Origin: Bacteroidota bacterium | GTDB lineage: Bacteria; Bacteroidota; Bacteroidia; Chitinophagales; JADJOU01 | Direction of reading: 5' to 3' | Length of the DNA stretch: 53,547 bases | Assembly (NCBI GenBank): GCA_016713645.1 | Contig: JADJOU010000021.1 | Coordinates: 1-53,547 of the forward strand | In this document: positions 9,198-18,284 of the stretch, in pieces | Position numbering within the stretch: the first letter of the stretch is position 1 | Layout of the letters: each line of letters begins with the position of its first letter | Made by a program: the position numbers and the translations under genes | The notes under the pieces: model-generated | What the model saw: the letters and a program-made list of their open reading frames with translations, nothing else | The model's database searches: none | Told to the model about the DNA's origin: nothing

Positions 9198-10898
9198 ATG
9201 GAGCAAAAATTTACAGATTTAGAATACAATCGACCAGCATTTGAAAAAGTTATTGAAGATTTTAAATCGATGATCGTCGAATTTCAAATGGCAAATTCCT
9301 ACGATGAGCAAAAAGATATCATTAATAGAATTAACGTCCTTAGAAAGGATTTTTCAAGTAGTGCCAATCTTGTTTCTATAAGGAATTCAATCAATACGGC
9401 AGATGAATTTTACAAAGTAGAAAAGTCATTTTTTGATCAAAATTCTCCTTCTTTTTCAGAAGTGGAAGAGAAGTATTATAGCGCTCTTTGTAAATCAAAA
9501 TTTAGAAATGAATTAGAAAATGAATTCGGTTCTCAAATTTTTATAATCGCTGAATTGATGACCAAAGCCTTTATTCCAGAGATATTGGAGGACATGCAAG
9601 AGGAGAATAAACTCTGTTCAGAATACCAAAAACTCATCGCCTCTGCAAAGATTGAATTTGATGGCAAAATATACAATTTGGCAGGCATGTCGCCGCTTTC
9701 TGAAAGTTTAGATAGAGATATTCGCAAAAGAGCTTCAAAGGCCGTATCTGCTTTTTATACAGCAAATGAAAACCAACTCGATGAAATCTACGATAAACTC
9801 GTAAAACTCCGCCACAATATGGCATTGAAAATGGGGTACAAAAATTATATCGAACTAGGTTATATACAAATGCAGCGCTCTGATTATAATGATCAAGATA
9901 TTGCTAAATATAGAAGTTTTATCCTGAAATATATCGTTCCAATTGTATCGAAAATCAAAGATAAACGACAAGAATCTCTTGGATTGAGTGAACTATTTCA
10001 CTATGATACATTGTATTTTAAAACAGGCAATCCCACGCCAAAAGGCAGCCCAGAGGAAATCATCGCCAGTGGCAAAAAGATGTATGACGAAGTGTCTGCG
10101 GAGACTTCAGAATTCTTCAATTTTATGATCAAGAATGATTTGATGGATTTGGTGAATAATGAGAATAAAGCGGGTGGGGGATATTGCTCCATGCTTCCGA
10201 ATGTGGGAGCGCCATTTATTTTCTCTAATTTCAACGGCACAGCACATGATGTCGATGTATTGACACATGAAGCAGGACATGCTTTTCAATGTTTTTCTAG
10301 TCGCCATTTCGAATTGATGGAGTATTATTGGCCAACCTATGAAGCTTGTGAGATTCACTCTATGAGTATGGAATTTTTTGCATGGCCTTGGATTGAGAGT
10401 TTCTTTAAGGAAGACACAGCAAAATACAAGTATACGCATCTTGCAAAAGGGCTGGTTTTCTTGCCCTATGGAGCTGCTGTCGACGAGTTTCAGCACATGG
10501 TCTATCAAAACCCTACGATGAGCCCGCAAGAGCGCAAAGCTACTTGGAGAGAAATAGAGATGAAGTATATTCCAACCAAAGTTTATGACAATGATCCTTA
10601 TTTAGAAAATGGCGGTTTCTGGCATAGACAAGCGCATATTTTTCAACGCCCTTTCTATTATATCGATTATACATTGGCGCAAGTTTGTGCATTCCAATAT
10701 TGGTTGAAAATGCAAGACGATTACAAAGCGGCATGGCAAGATTATTTAGGATTGTGCAAAGCTGGTGGAAGCAAGTCTTTCCTTGGCTTAGTCAAACTTG
10801 CCAATCTTCAATCACCTTTCGAGGAGAATACCTTTGTCAATGTTGTAGGCAGAATAGAGTCTCAAATTGATGAATTGTACAAAGAGATTAAACAATAG
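9198..10898 (+). CDS. M3 family oligoendopeptidase
   Basis: Zinc metallopeptidase of 566 residues that cleaves small peptides in the cytoplasm. The thermolysin-like HEAGH (H357, E358, H361) and a downstream glutamate at about residue 385 in ACEIHSMSMEFF make the zinc site; the spacing of about 28 residues matches the family. The start at 9198 (MEQKFTDLEY) is preferred over the longer open frame from 9060, because the upstream part overlaps the preceding gene and reads as a shadow of it. Size and the SMSMEFF motif fit the PepF/M3B oligoendopeptidase branch rather than the larger Dcp/thimet branch. Confidence 0.9.
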   Translation: MEQKFTDLEYNRPAFEKVIEDFKSMIVEFQMANSYDEQKDIINRINVLRKDFSSSANLVSIRNSINTADEFYKVEKSFFDQNSPSFSEVEEKYYSALCKSKFRNELENEFGSQIFIIAELMTKAFIPEILEDMQEENKLCSEYQKLIASAKIEFDGKIYNLAGMSPLSESLDRDIRKRASKAVSAFYTANENQLDEIYDKLVKLRHNMALKMGYKNYIELGYIQMQRSDYNDQDIAKYRSFILKYIVPIVSKIKDKRQESLGLSELFHYDTLYFKTGNPTPKGSPEEIIASGKKMYDEVSAETSEFFNFMIKNDLMDLVNNENKAGGGYCSMLPNVGAPFIFSNFNGTAHDVDVLTHEAGHAFQCFSSRHFELMEYYWPTYEACEIHSMSMEFFAWPWIESFFKEDTAKYKYTHLAKGLVFLPYGAAVDEFQHMVYQNPTMSPQERKATWREIEMKYIPTKVYDNDPYLENGGFWHRQAHIFQRPFYYIDYTLAQVCAFQYWLKMQDDYKAAWQDYLGLCKAGGSKSFLGLVKLANLQSPFEENTFVNVVGRIESQIDELYKEIKQ

Positions 10899-10978
10899 GG
10901 TTCATTGGATTTTTACTTGTATTTCCTGCGATAATAATTCGCATCGATTTCGCTCCATTGCTAATTTAAATACCTGAG

Positions 10979-12076
10979 ATGATTATACGAGATGTCATAC
11001 AAGCGTTAGAGACCTTGGCACCACCGTCGCTTCAAGAGTCTTATGACAATAGCGGGCTCCTCATTGGCAGTGATGATCAAATTTGCCGTGGCGCAATAAT
11101 CAGCTTGGATTGCACAGAAGATGTGGTCGATGAAGCGATTCAAGCGAATTGCAACCTCATCATTGCTCATCATCCCATCGTCTTCTCTGGTTTGAAGCGA
11201 ATCACGGGTTCAAATTATATTCAACGCGTAGTCATCAAGGCGATTCAACATCAAATCGCGATTTATGCGATTCATACGAATTTAGACAATGTTTTCGATG
11301 GGGTAAATGCCATGATATGTCAGAAGTTGAAACTAAAGAATACTTCAATTTTGAGTCCGGTAGCAGAGAATTTATCCAAACTGGAGACCTATATTCCGAT
11401 TGATTCTTATGATAAAGTAGCTGCAGCGCTTTTTGAAATTGGGGTGGGAAATATTGGGAATTATTCGCATGCGAGCTTTTCCACTGAAGGAATCGGCAGC
11501 TTTAAAGGGAATGAAGCGTCTAACCCTGTTTTAGGCGAAAAAGGGAAATTGGAATACGTCCAAGAGAAAAAATTTGAGTCTATTTTCCCAAATCACTTGC
11601 GCAATCTTGTCGTAAAGACTTTGTTCAATGCGCACCCTTATGAGGAAGTTGCCTATAATATTACTAATTTGTTAAATGCAAATAATCGAATCGGCGCCGG
11701 AATGATTGGAAATTTGGAGCATCCGATGGATTTTGACGATTTTTTGCCCTATCTCAAGCAAAATATGGGTGCAAAGGTCATTCGCCATACCAAAGCAATT
11801 CCTTCGAAAATTAGCAAAGTCGCTGTCTGTGGCGGTTCTGGCAGTTTTTTATTGAAAAAAGCCCTTGAACACAAAGCAGATGTCTTTATCACCGGGGATT
11901 TCAAATACCACGAATTCTTTGACGCAGAGGATAAAATAGTCATTGCTGATATCGGGCATTATGAGAGCGAACAATTTACCAAGGAATTAATATTTAGCTA
12001 CTTATCAGAAAAATTTCCTACTTTTGCCTTCCTTTTGTCAAAAATAGAAACAAATCCAATAAAATATTATTATTAA
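10979..12076 (+). CDS. Nif3-like dinuclear metal centre hexameric protein
   Basis: 365 residues. The start MIIRDVIQALETLAPPSLQESYDNSGLLIG and LIIAHHPIVFSGLK (paired metal-binding histidines), AIHTNLDN and the C-terminal CGGSGSFLLKKALEHKADVFITGDFKYHEF are all Nif3/YbgI signatures. A CutA-like insertion domain occupies the middle (LETYIPIDSY to NAHPYEEVAYNI), as in longer Nif3 proteins. It is often annotated GTP cyclohydrolase I type 2, but the reaction is not established for most members. The gene is followed one base later by the coiled-coil zinc-ribbon gene, a pairing common in Bacteroidetes. Confidence 0.9.
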   Translation: MIIRDVIQALETLAPPSLQESYDNSGLLIGSDDQICRGAIISLDCTEDVVDEAIQANCNLIIAHHPIVFSGLKRITGSNYIQRVVIKAIQHQIAIYAIHTNLDNVFDGVNAMICQKLKLKNTSILSPVAENLSKLETYIPIDSYDKVAAALFEIGVGNIGNYSHASFSTEGIGSFKGNEASNPVLGEKGKLEYVQEKKFESIFPNHLRNLVVKTLFNAHPYEEVAYNITNLLNANNRIGAGMIGNLEHPMDFDDFLPYLKQNMGAKVIRHTKAIPSKISKVAVCGGSGSFLLKKALEHKADVFITGDFKYHEFFDAEDKIVIADIGHYESEQFTKELIFSYLSEKFPTFAFLLSKIETNPIKYYY

Positions 12077-12077
12077 A

Positions 12078-12830
12078 ATGGCCGCTAAAAAAGAAACCAT
12101 TGCTGTAGAAGATAAACTAGAAGCATTATACCATCTTCAATTGATCGATTCTCAAATAGACAAAATTCAAATCATTAAAGGTGAATTGCCTATTGAGGTG
12201 CAAGATCTAGAGGATGAAGTTGTCGGACTTAATACGCGTGTATTGAAGATTGATGATGATATCGCAGAAATTCAAACTTTAATTGGTCATAGAACGGCTA
12301 ATCGCGATGAGGCTAAAATCCTCATTCAAAAGTATGAAAAGCAACAAGCGAATGTCAAGAACAATCGCGAGTACGATACTTTGAGCAAAGAGTTAGAATT
12401 GCAAAAATTGGAGATTGAACTATCTGAGAAAAAAATCAAAGATTTGAAATTGAAGATTGATATGCAAAAGACAGTGAAGGAAGATGCAATCAAAAATTTG
12501 AATGCGAAAAAAGATGAATTGAATGAGAAGAAGAAGGAGTTAGATAAAATCATCGAGGAGACGGATAAAGAATTGAAGGCTTTGCAAAAAGACAGCGACA
12601 AATCTAAATCAGAAGTGGATGAGCGTTTATTGCTCGCTTATAATAGAATTAGAGGCGCATATAGAAATGGAATGGCTGTTGTAACTATTGACAGAGATTC
12701 ATGCGGCGGTTGCTATGCTAAAGTACCACCACAAAAGCAAATGGAAGTGAGACAGCGCAAGAAGATTCTTGTCTGTGAGCACTGCGGCAGAATTATGTGT
12801 TATCCAAAGATAAAGAAATTAAAGAAATGA
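12078..12830 (+). CDS. Coiled-coil protein with C-terminal C4 zinc ribbon
   Basis: About 250 residues. A long charged helical coiled coil (residues 30-185, rich in K, E, L and D) precedes a zinc ribbon with cysteine pairs CGGC and CEHC...C. Members of this family are conserved next to nif3-like genes; a nucleic-acid-binding role is usually suggested, unproven. The frame ends KIKKLKK at 12830, but a neighbouring frame stays open to a TAA at 12907 with a basic Ser/Arg tail (PKASRSRSRRTATTED). A lost base near 12800-12825 would fuse that tail, so the natural end may be 12907, just before the terminator. Confidence 0.8.
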   Translation: MAAKKETIAVEDKLEALYHLQLIDSQIDKIQIIKGELPIEVQDLEDEVVGLNTRVLKIDDDIAEIQTLIGHRTANRDEAKILIQKYEKQQANVKNNREYDTLSKELELQKLEIELSEKKIKDLKLKIDMQKTVKEDAIKNLNAKKDELNEKKKELDKIIEETDKELKALQKDSDKSKSEVDERLLLAYNRIRGAYRNGMAVVTIDRDSCGGCYAKVPPQKQMEVRQRKKILVCEHCGRIMCYPKIKKLKK

Positions 12831-12912
12831 AAGCTAAAGAAGAAGCGGTGGCAGCACCAAAGGCTTCTAGATCAAGAAGCAGAAGAACTGCTACGACAGA
12901 AGATTAAAATAG

Positions 12913-12943
12913 AAAGGTTGGTTGTTTTTACCAACCTTTTTAT
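12913..12943 (+). terminator. Rho-independent terminator
   Basis: AAAGGTTGGT and ACCAACCTTT form a 10-bp stem with a seven-base loop (12913-12922 / 12930-12939), followed by Ts. It ends the nif3 / zinc-ribbon unit. Confidence 0.85.
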
Positions 12944-12981
12944 ATATAATACTTAGGTGCTCGCTTGTTTGTAATTGACAT

Positions 12982-13878
12982 ATGATTCAATTTATCGTAT
13001 TTTTATTATTTCGCTTTTTTGTTCTTATCATTGGATGGATGCCTTTTCGTCTGATTTATTGGGTTTCCGATTGCTTGTATTATCTTATTCTAAAGCCATT
13101 TCCATATCGAGATCGCATTATTAAAAAGAATATCTCCCTTTCTTTTCCAAATTATACGGACCAACAAGTGCAGTTGGCGCAAAATAAATTCTATCGCTAT
13201 TTAGTGGACCTGTTTCTCGAATCGATTAAAGTGATGTCGATGAATAAAGATGAAATTCTGGAGCGAATGGTCGTTCTCGATGATGAAGTCATGGTTCAAT
13301 TGTTTAACGAGAAAAAAAATGTGGTAGTCGTCTTGGGTCATTATGGGAATTTTGAATACTTCGGCCGCATCTTGCCCTTTGTGGCCAATCAATACAAGTC
13401 TTGTATTAGCTATCAATTGATAAAGAATAAATACTTGAATGATTTTATGTTCAAGAATCGCACTAAATTCGGCGCTGATTTGATTTCCGTCAAAGAAGTC
13501 AAGGAGATGTTTGATCGACAGAAAAGTGGTGTTCCGGTTGCGACTTATTTTATTATGGATCAAGTGCCAGGTGCACCGCATCAATCAGCCCATTGGATGG
13601 AATTTATGCATCAAGATACGCCTGTAATCAATGGGCCAGAAAAATTTGGAGCTCGTTTCAATCAAGCGGTCGTCTTTCTTGAAATAGATGTGATAAAGCG
13701 CGGATACTACTCCTTGAAATTTCATAAGATTTGTGACGATGCTAGTAAAGAAAAAGCTAATTTTGTCACAGAGCAACAGATGCGGTTTTTGGAAAAATCG
13801 ATAGAAAAGAAACCCGCCTATTGGCTCTGGAGTCATAATCGATGGAAACATAAAAGAAAGGTTCATGAATCAACATAA
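12982..13878 (+). CDS. LpxL/HtrB-like lysophospholipid or lipid A acyltransferase
   Basis: 298 residues. N-terminal membrane anchor (FIVFLLFRFFVLIIGWMPF), then the acyltransferase HX4E site in VLGHYGNFEYFGRI (H at about 116, E five residues on), and the later MDQVPG...GPEKFGARF segment matching the third block of the family. It transfers an acyl chain to a lipid A precursor or lysophospholipid at the inner membrane; which one cannot be told here. It overlaps the following glycosyltransferase gene by 14 bp, so the pair is translationally coupled and probably serves envelope biogenesis. Confidence 0.85.
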   Translation: MIQFIVFLLFRFFVLIIGWMPFRLIYWVSDCLYYLILKPFPYRDRIIKKNISLSFPNYTDQQVQLAQNKFYRYLVDLFLESIKVMSMNKDEILERMVVLDDEVMVQLFNEKKNVVVVLGHYGNFEYFGRILPFVANQYKSCISYQLIKNKYLNDFMFKNRTKFGADLISVKEVKEMFDRQKSGVPVATYFIMDQVPGAPHQSAHWMEFMHQDTPVINGPEKFGARFNQAVVFLEIDVIKRGYYSLKFHKICDDASKEKANFVTEQQMRFLEKSIEKKPAYWLWSHNRWKHKRKVHEST

Positions 13879-14878
13879 AATTGCAATCATCATCCTCAAT
13901 TGGAATGGTCGAAATTGGCTTGAGAAATTCCTGCCTTCTGTTATTCAAAATAGCCCCGATATTTTAAGTAAAATTTATGTAGCGGATAATAATTCTTCTG
14001 ATGATTCAATTTCTTTTTTGAAGAATCATTATCCAGATGTTCAAATCTTGCTGAATAAAGAGAATGCCGGTTATGCCGGTGGCTATAATTTTGCAATAGG
14101 TTTGGTTCAAGAACCCATCATTTGTTTGCTCAATTCAGATATTGAAGTGACTGCGAATTGGTTGGAGCCGATATGGAATACATTTGAAAGCGATGCCAAT
14201 ATCGCTGCTATTCAGCCTAAAATATTGGCGTATAATGACAGAGCGTATTTTGAATATGCTGGCGCTGGGGGTGGATGGATTGATACACTCGCATACCCAT
14301 TCTGCAGAGGGAGAATTTTTGATTCAACCGAAAAAGATCATGGGCAATACAATGATATCACAGAGATTTTTTGGGCTAGCGGCGCTTGTTTATTTGTGCG
14401 CAGAGATGTCTATATTTCATTGGGTGGTTTAGATGCCGATTTTTTCGCTCATCAGGAGGAGATTGATCTATGTTGGCGAATGAAAAATGCAGGGTATAAA
14501 ATTTTCTATAATGGCAAATCAACTGTATACCATGTTGGAGGTGGAAGTCTGCCTTACGGAAATCAGCGAAAGACGTATTTGAATTTTCGAAATAATTTAT
14601 TTCTCATGACGAAGAATCTCCCGATTTCACAATTGATGTGGAAATTACCTGTGAGGCTCGTATTAGATGGGGTTGCTGGAGCTCAAACGGTTTTGACCAA
14701 TAAGAATTTCACCGACGTAAAAGCCATTCTCAAGGCACATGGCCATTTTTATGCCTCTTTCACTAAAATGTGGTCAAAGAGAAAGACAACTAAAAATCAA
14801 ACTGTTGGCGTTTACAAAAAGTCTATTGTATTCGATTATTTTGTTTTAAAGAAAAAAATATTCACGGACTTGTTTTAG
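13865..14878 (+). CDS. Family 2 glycosyltransferase (rhamnosyltransferase-like)
   Basis: 337 residues with a GT-A fold: nucleotide-sugar binding start IAIIILNWNGRNWLEKFL, ADNNSSDDS, ENAGYAGGYNFAI, the DxD-like LLNSDIEV, and the acceptor region DADFFAHQEEIDLCWRMKNAGY followed by VYHVGGGSLPYGN. These place it near WcaA/rhamnosyl-transferase type GT2 proteins acting at the cytoplasmic face on polysaccharide or LPS. Its start lies inside the acyltransferase gene. Confidence 0.87.
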   Translation: MNQHKIAIIILNWNGRNWLEKFLPSVIQNSPDILSKIYVADNNSSDDSISFLKNHYPDVQILLNKENAGYAGGYNFAIGLVQEPIICLLNSDIEVTANWLEPIWNTFESDANIAAIQPKILAYNDRAYFEYAGAGGGWIDTLAYPFCRGRIFDSTEKDHGQYNDITEIFWASGACLFVRRDVYISLGGLDADFFAHQEEIDLCWRMKNAGYKIFYNGKSTVYHVGGGSLPYGNQRKTYLNFRNNLFLMTKNLPISQLMWKLPVRLVLDGVAGAQTVLTNKNFTDVKAILKAHGHFYASFTKMWSKRKTTKNQTVGVYKKSIVFDYFVLKKKIFTDLF

Positions 14879-14896
14879 TGTTTCAAAATTTCATGT

Positions 14897-15699
14897 ATGA
14901 ACCTAGCTTTTAATTTGATGAAGATGCCCACTGCCATTGAACAAGGGGTGATTCAATATTTCATAGGAACGGATAGACAATCCGTCAATCAGTGGATAGG
15001 TAAGAGGATCACCATCCAATTTGAAGGTCGAATCAATTGTATCGATTGCGGCAAACTGACCAAGAAAAGTTTTGGACAGGGATTTTGTTATACTTGTTTC
15101 ATGTCAAGCACCAATAATGCCCCTTGCATCATTCATCCTGAATTGTGTGAAGCGCATTTGGGCAAGGGAAGAGACCCTGAATGGGAAATGAAAAACCACA
15201 ACCAACCGCATATTGTCTATTTAGCAAATTCAGGGGGCTTAAAAGTGGGGGTTACTAGAAATGATCAAATACCAACGAGATGGATAGACCAAGGCGCTGA
15301 TTTTGCTATCTGTTTCGCTCGAACGCCCTATCGCAGATTGGCAGGAGAAATTGAAGTCTTTTTAAAACAACATCTCTCTGATAAAACCAATTGGCGAAAA
15401 ATGTTGGCAAATATTCCCGATGAAAATGTCGACCTCATTGAATCAAAAGAAGAAATGGCCGAACTATTGCCTTTTCACGTGCAGGAGTTTTACTTGGAGG
15501 ATAATTCTATCATGGATTTGCATTATCCTTTGCTAGTGAATCCTGCAAAAATCAACAGCTTTGGCCTAGATAAAAAGCCTCAATTCACAGGGATTTTATC
15601 GGGCATAAAGGGCAGTATTGGATATTTGAATCAGGCGATGTCATCAATATCAGGACCCATCAAGGCTATTTTGTGGATATAGCGATTGAAGATGAATAG
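14897..15699 (+). CDS. DUF2797 protein with N-terminal zinc-binding cysteines (frameshifted at the end)
   Basis: Cysteine pairs INCIDCGK and GFCYTCF plus CIIHPELCEAHLG suggest a zinc site; YLANSGGLKVGVTRNDQIPTRWIDQGA is typical of DUF2797. The first frame ends at 15682 with unrelated residues. Adding one G to the GGG run near 15609 restores KGQYWIFESGDVINIRTHQGYFVDIAIEDE with a stop at 15697-15699, clearly the natural C-terminus. Function unknown. It sits between a glycosyltransferase and an Mla-type transporter, but the spacings are larger than in the coupled pairs nearby. Confidence 0.83.
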
Positions 15700-15753
15700 G
15701 GGAAATATTTATTCGAAGGAATTCAGCAAATAATTCTATTTTTACCCACACAA

Positions 15754-16494
15754 ATGGGAGTTCTAGACGGCATAGGCGCATATTTTATTTTACTTTACAG
15801 AAGCGTTGCAAAACCAGAAAAATACAGCATGTATTGGCGGGAAATATTGCGACAGATGAATGATATTGGAGTCGGTTCATTTGGCATCATTGCCATTGTG
15901 GCCGTATTTATCGGTGCTGTAACTGCGGTTCAATTTTCCATTAAACTTCTCGCTATTGGCACCATCCCTATGTGGTGGATGGGCGGCATCGTTCGCGACT
16001 CTACCGTACTTGAGCTAGCTCCAACGATTTCTGCATTATTACTCGCAGGAAAAGTGGGTTCTAATATCGCTTCAGAGTTGGGAACAATGAGGATTTCAGA
16101 ACAAATCGATGCCATGGAAATCATGGGCGTCAATACGCGCTCATACCTCATCATGCCGAAGATTATTGGATCGATGGTCATCGTTCCACCTTTGGTTATA
16201 ACAGCGATGTTTTTGGGAATTATCGGGGGCCTTTATGCGGGGACTTGGGGTGGATTTTTTACACAAGAAGAATATATTCGAGGCTTACAAGATCAGTTCA
16301 ATCCCTATTACCTCACCGTATTGATGATTAAATCTGTGGTCTTTGGATTTTTAATCGCTTCTATTTCTTGCTATAAAGGGTATAATGTAAAAGGTGGCGC
16401 ATTGGAATTGGGCACGGCGAGCACTGATGCTGTTGTTATGAGCTCAATTGCCATTATTATTTCAAATTTTATTATCGCATTCGTCTTATTATAA
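15754..16494 (+). CDS. MlaE-family ABC transporter permease
   Basis: 246 residues with five or so membrane spans. Family signatures are GAVTAVQFSIKL, VRDSTVLELAPTISALLLAGKVGSNIASELGTMRISEQIDAMEIMGVN and CYKGYNVKGGALELGTAST. It forms the inner membrane channel of an Mla-like phospholipid transport system. The ATPase gene follows four bases after the stop. The MCE-domain substrate-binding subunit is not in the window. Confidence 0.92.
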   Translation: MGVLDGIGAYFILLYRSVAKPEKYSMYWREILRQMNDIGVGSFGIIAIVAVFIGAVTAVQFSIKLLAIGTIPMWWMGGIVRDSTVLELAPTISALLLAGKVGSNIASELGTMRISEQIDAMEIMGVNTRSYLIMPKIIGSMVIVPPLVITAMFLGIIGGLYAGTWGGFFTQEEYIRGLQDQFNPYYLTVLMIKSVVFGFLIASISCYKGYNVKGGALELGTASTDAVVMSSIAIIISNFIIAFVLL

Positions 16495-16498
16495 AAGC

Positions 16499-17257
16499 AT
16501 GATTGAAATAAAAAACATCAATAAATCTTTTGGCCAACAACAAGTATTAAAAGGCATTTCAACCGTTTTTGAAAGTGGAAAATGCAGTTTGATCATTGGC
16601 CGAAGCGGTTCAGGAAAAACCGTGTTGATGAATTGTTTGGTGGGTTTATTGGTTCCTGAACAAGGACAAATTCTCTATGATAGCCGCGATATTACCAAGA
16701 TGGATAATAAGCAAAAACAAGGCTTGAGAAAAGAAATGGGGATGCTTTTTCAAAAAAATGCGCTGTTTGATTCCATGACAGTTGAACAAAATGTTCAATT
16801 TCCATTGGATATGTTCACAGATATGGGGATCAAAGAGAAACAAGAGCGTGTGAATTTTTGTCTTTCAAGAGTGAGTTTGGTGAATGCCAATGCAAAATTT
16901 CCCTCTGAACTATCGGGAGGAATGATGAAGCGGGTAGCGCTCGCAAGAGCTATCGTACTCAATCCGAAATATTTGTTTTGCGATGAACCGAATTCTGGAT
17001 TAGATCCCAAAACAGCCATTGTCATCGATGAATTAATTCAAGAAATAACAGTGGAATTCAATATTACCACCATTGTCAATACGCATGATATGAATAGTGT
17101 CATGGGAATAGGAGACAAGGTCGTTTACTTATTCGAAGGGATGAAGAATTGGGAAGGTTCTTCTTCTGAGATATTAAAAACAGATAGCGATAACCTAAAT
17201 GATTTTATATTTGCTTCAAAGTTCTACAAAGAGCTTCGAAAAGCAGCTTTGAAATAG
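16499..17257 (+). CDS. ABC transporter ATP-binding protein (MlaF-like)
   Basis: 252 residues from ATG at 16499; the open frame reaches upstream to 16448, but that part lies inside the permease gene. Walker A GRSGSGKTVL, Q-loop MLFQKNALFD, signature LSGGMMKRVALARAI, Walker B YLFCDEPNSGLDP and the H-loop NTHDMNSV are all present. The MALFDSMTV-like segment after the Q loop is typical of MlaF. It powers the adjacent MlaE-like permease, probably in phospholipid trafficking between the membranes. Confidence 0.92.
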   Translation: MIEIKNINKSFGQQQVLKGISTVFESGKCSLIIGRSGSGKTVLMNCLVGLLVPEQGQILYDSRDITKMDNKQKQGLRKEMGMLFQKNALFDSMTVEQNVQFPLDMFTDMGIKEKQERVNFCLSRVSLVNANAKFPSELSGGMMKRVALARAIVLNPKYLFCDEPNSGLDPKTAIVIDELIQEITVEFNITTIVNTHDMNSVMGIGDKVVYLFEGMKNWEGSSSEILKTDSDNLNDFIFASKFYKELRKAALK

Positions 17258-17300
17258 CAGTTAATCGCATTTAAATTAATTAAAATTAAATCAATAAAAA

Positions 17301-18176
17301 GTGGCAGTATTAGTAAATAAAAATTCAAAGATTTTAGTGCAGGGTTTCACAGGAAAAGAAGGCACTTTTCATGCAGAACAAATGTTGGCCTATGGCACCA
17401 ATGTCATTGGTGGCGTGACTCCTGGTAAAGGGGGACAAGAGCATTTGGGAAAGCCTATTTTCAATACTGTTGCAGATGCTAAGGCTAAAACAGGTTGTGA
17501 TGTCTCTATCATATTTGTTCCACCTCCGTTCGCTGCGGATAGTATTATGGAAGCAGTAGATGCTGAAATTGGTGTTATCGTATGCATTACAGAGGGAATT
17601 CCAATTCAAGATATGATTAAGGCTAAAGCCTATATGGAAGGGAAAAAGTCTAGATTGATTGGGCCTAATTGCCCAGGTATCATCACTTCAGATGAAGCCA
17701 AAGTAGGTATTATGCCTGGTTTTGTATTCAAAAAAGGCAGAATTGGTATCGTCTCTAAATCAGGGACATTGACCTATGAAGCGGCAGATCAAATCGTCAA
17801 AGCGGGCATGGGAATTAGCACAGCGATTGGAATTGGCGGTGATCCTATCATTGGTACAACAACTAAAGAAGCCGTAGAATTATTCATGAATGATCCTGAA
17901 ACCGATGCCATCGTCATGATTGGTGAAATTGGTGGAGGCTTGGAAGCTGAAGCTGCGCGTTGGATTAAAGCAAATGGAAATAAAAAACCAGTAGTTGGAT
18001 TTATCGCTGGTCAAACAGCGCCTGCAGGTAGAAAAATGGGCCATGCTGGGGCAATCGTAGGTGGTAAAGATGATACTGCTGCAGCAAAAATGCAAATCAT
18101 GTCAGAATGTGGAATTCACGTTGTCGCATCGCCTGCTGATTTAGGAACGACTATGACTAAGGTTTTAGGCAAGTAA
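17301..18176 (+). CDS. sucD: Succinyl-CoA ligase, alpha subunit
   Basis: 291 residues, full length. It makes or uses succinyl-CoA with succinate and ATP/GTP in the TCA cycle. Visible are the CoA-binding QGFTGKEGTFHAEQM, GGVTPGKGG, IGPNCPGIITSDEAKVGIMPG, GEIGGGLEAEAARW and the phospho-histidine loop KMGHAGAIVGG with His248. The start is GTG (VAVLVNKNSK-type beginning translated as Met). The beta subunit gene sucC is not adjacent, as in many Bacteroidetes. A strong terminator follows. Confidence 0.95.
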   Translation: MAVLVNKNSKILVQGFTGKEGTFHAEQMLAYGTNVIGGVTPGKGGQEHLGKPIFNTVADAKAKTGCDVSIIFVPPPFAADSIMEAVDAEIGVIVCITEGIPIQDMIKAKAYMEGKKSRLIGPNCPGIITSDEAKVGIMPGFVFKKGRIGIVSKSGTLTYEAADQIVKAGMGISTAIGIGGDPIIGTTTKEAVELFMNDPETDAIVMIGEIGGGLEAEAARWIKANGNKKPVVGFIAGQTAPAGRKMGHAGAIVGGKDDTAAAKMQIMSECGIHVVASPADLGTTMTKVLGK

Positions 18177-18199
18177 TACAATCTATACAAGATATAATC

Positions 18200-18233
18200 A
18201 TCCACTGAGCAATTTGTTCAGTGGATTTTTTTT
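18200..18233 (+). terminator. Rho-independent terminator after sucD
   Basis: ATCCACTGA and TCAGTGGAT pair over nine bases (18200-18208 / 18218-18226), followed by a run of eight Ts. Confidence 0.88.
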
Positions 18234-18284
18234 ATCCCCAATTTATCCTTTTCATATTACAAAATCCTTTTGTATCATTGTAAG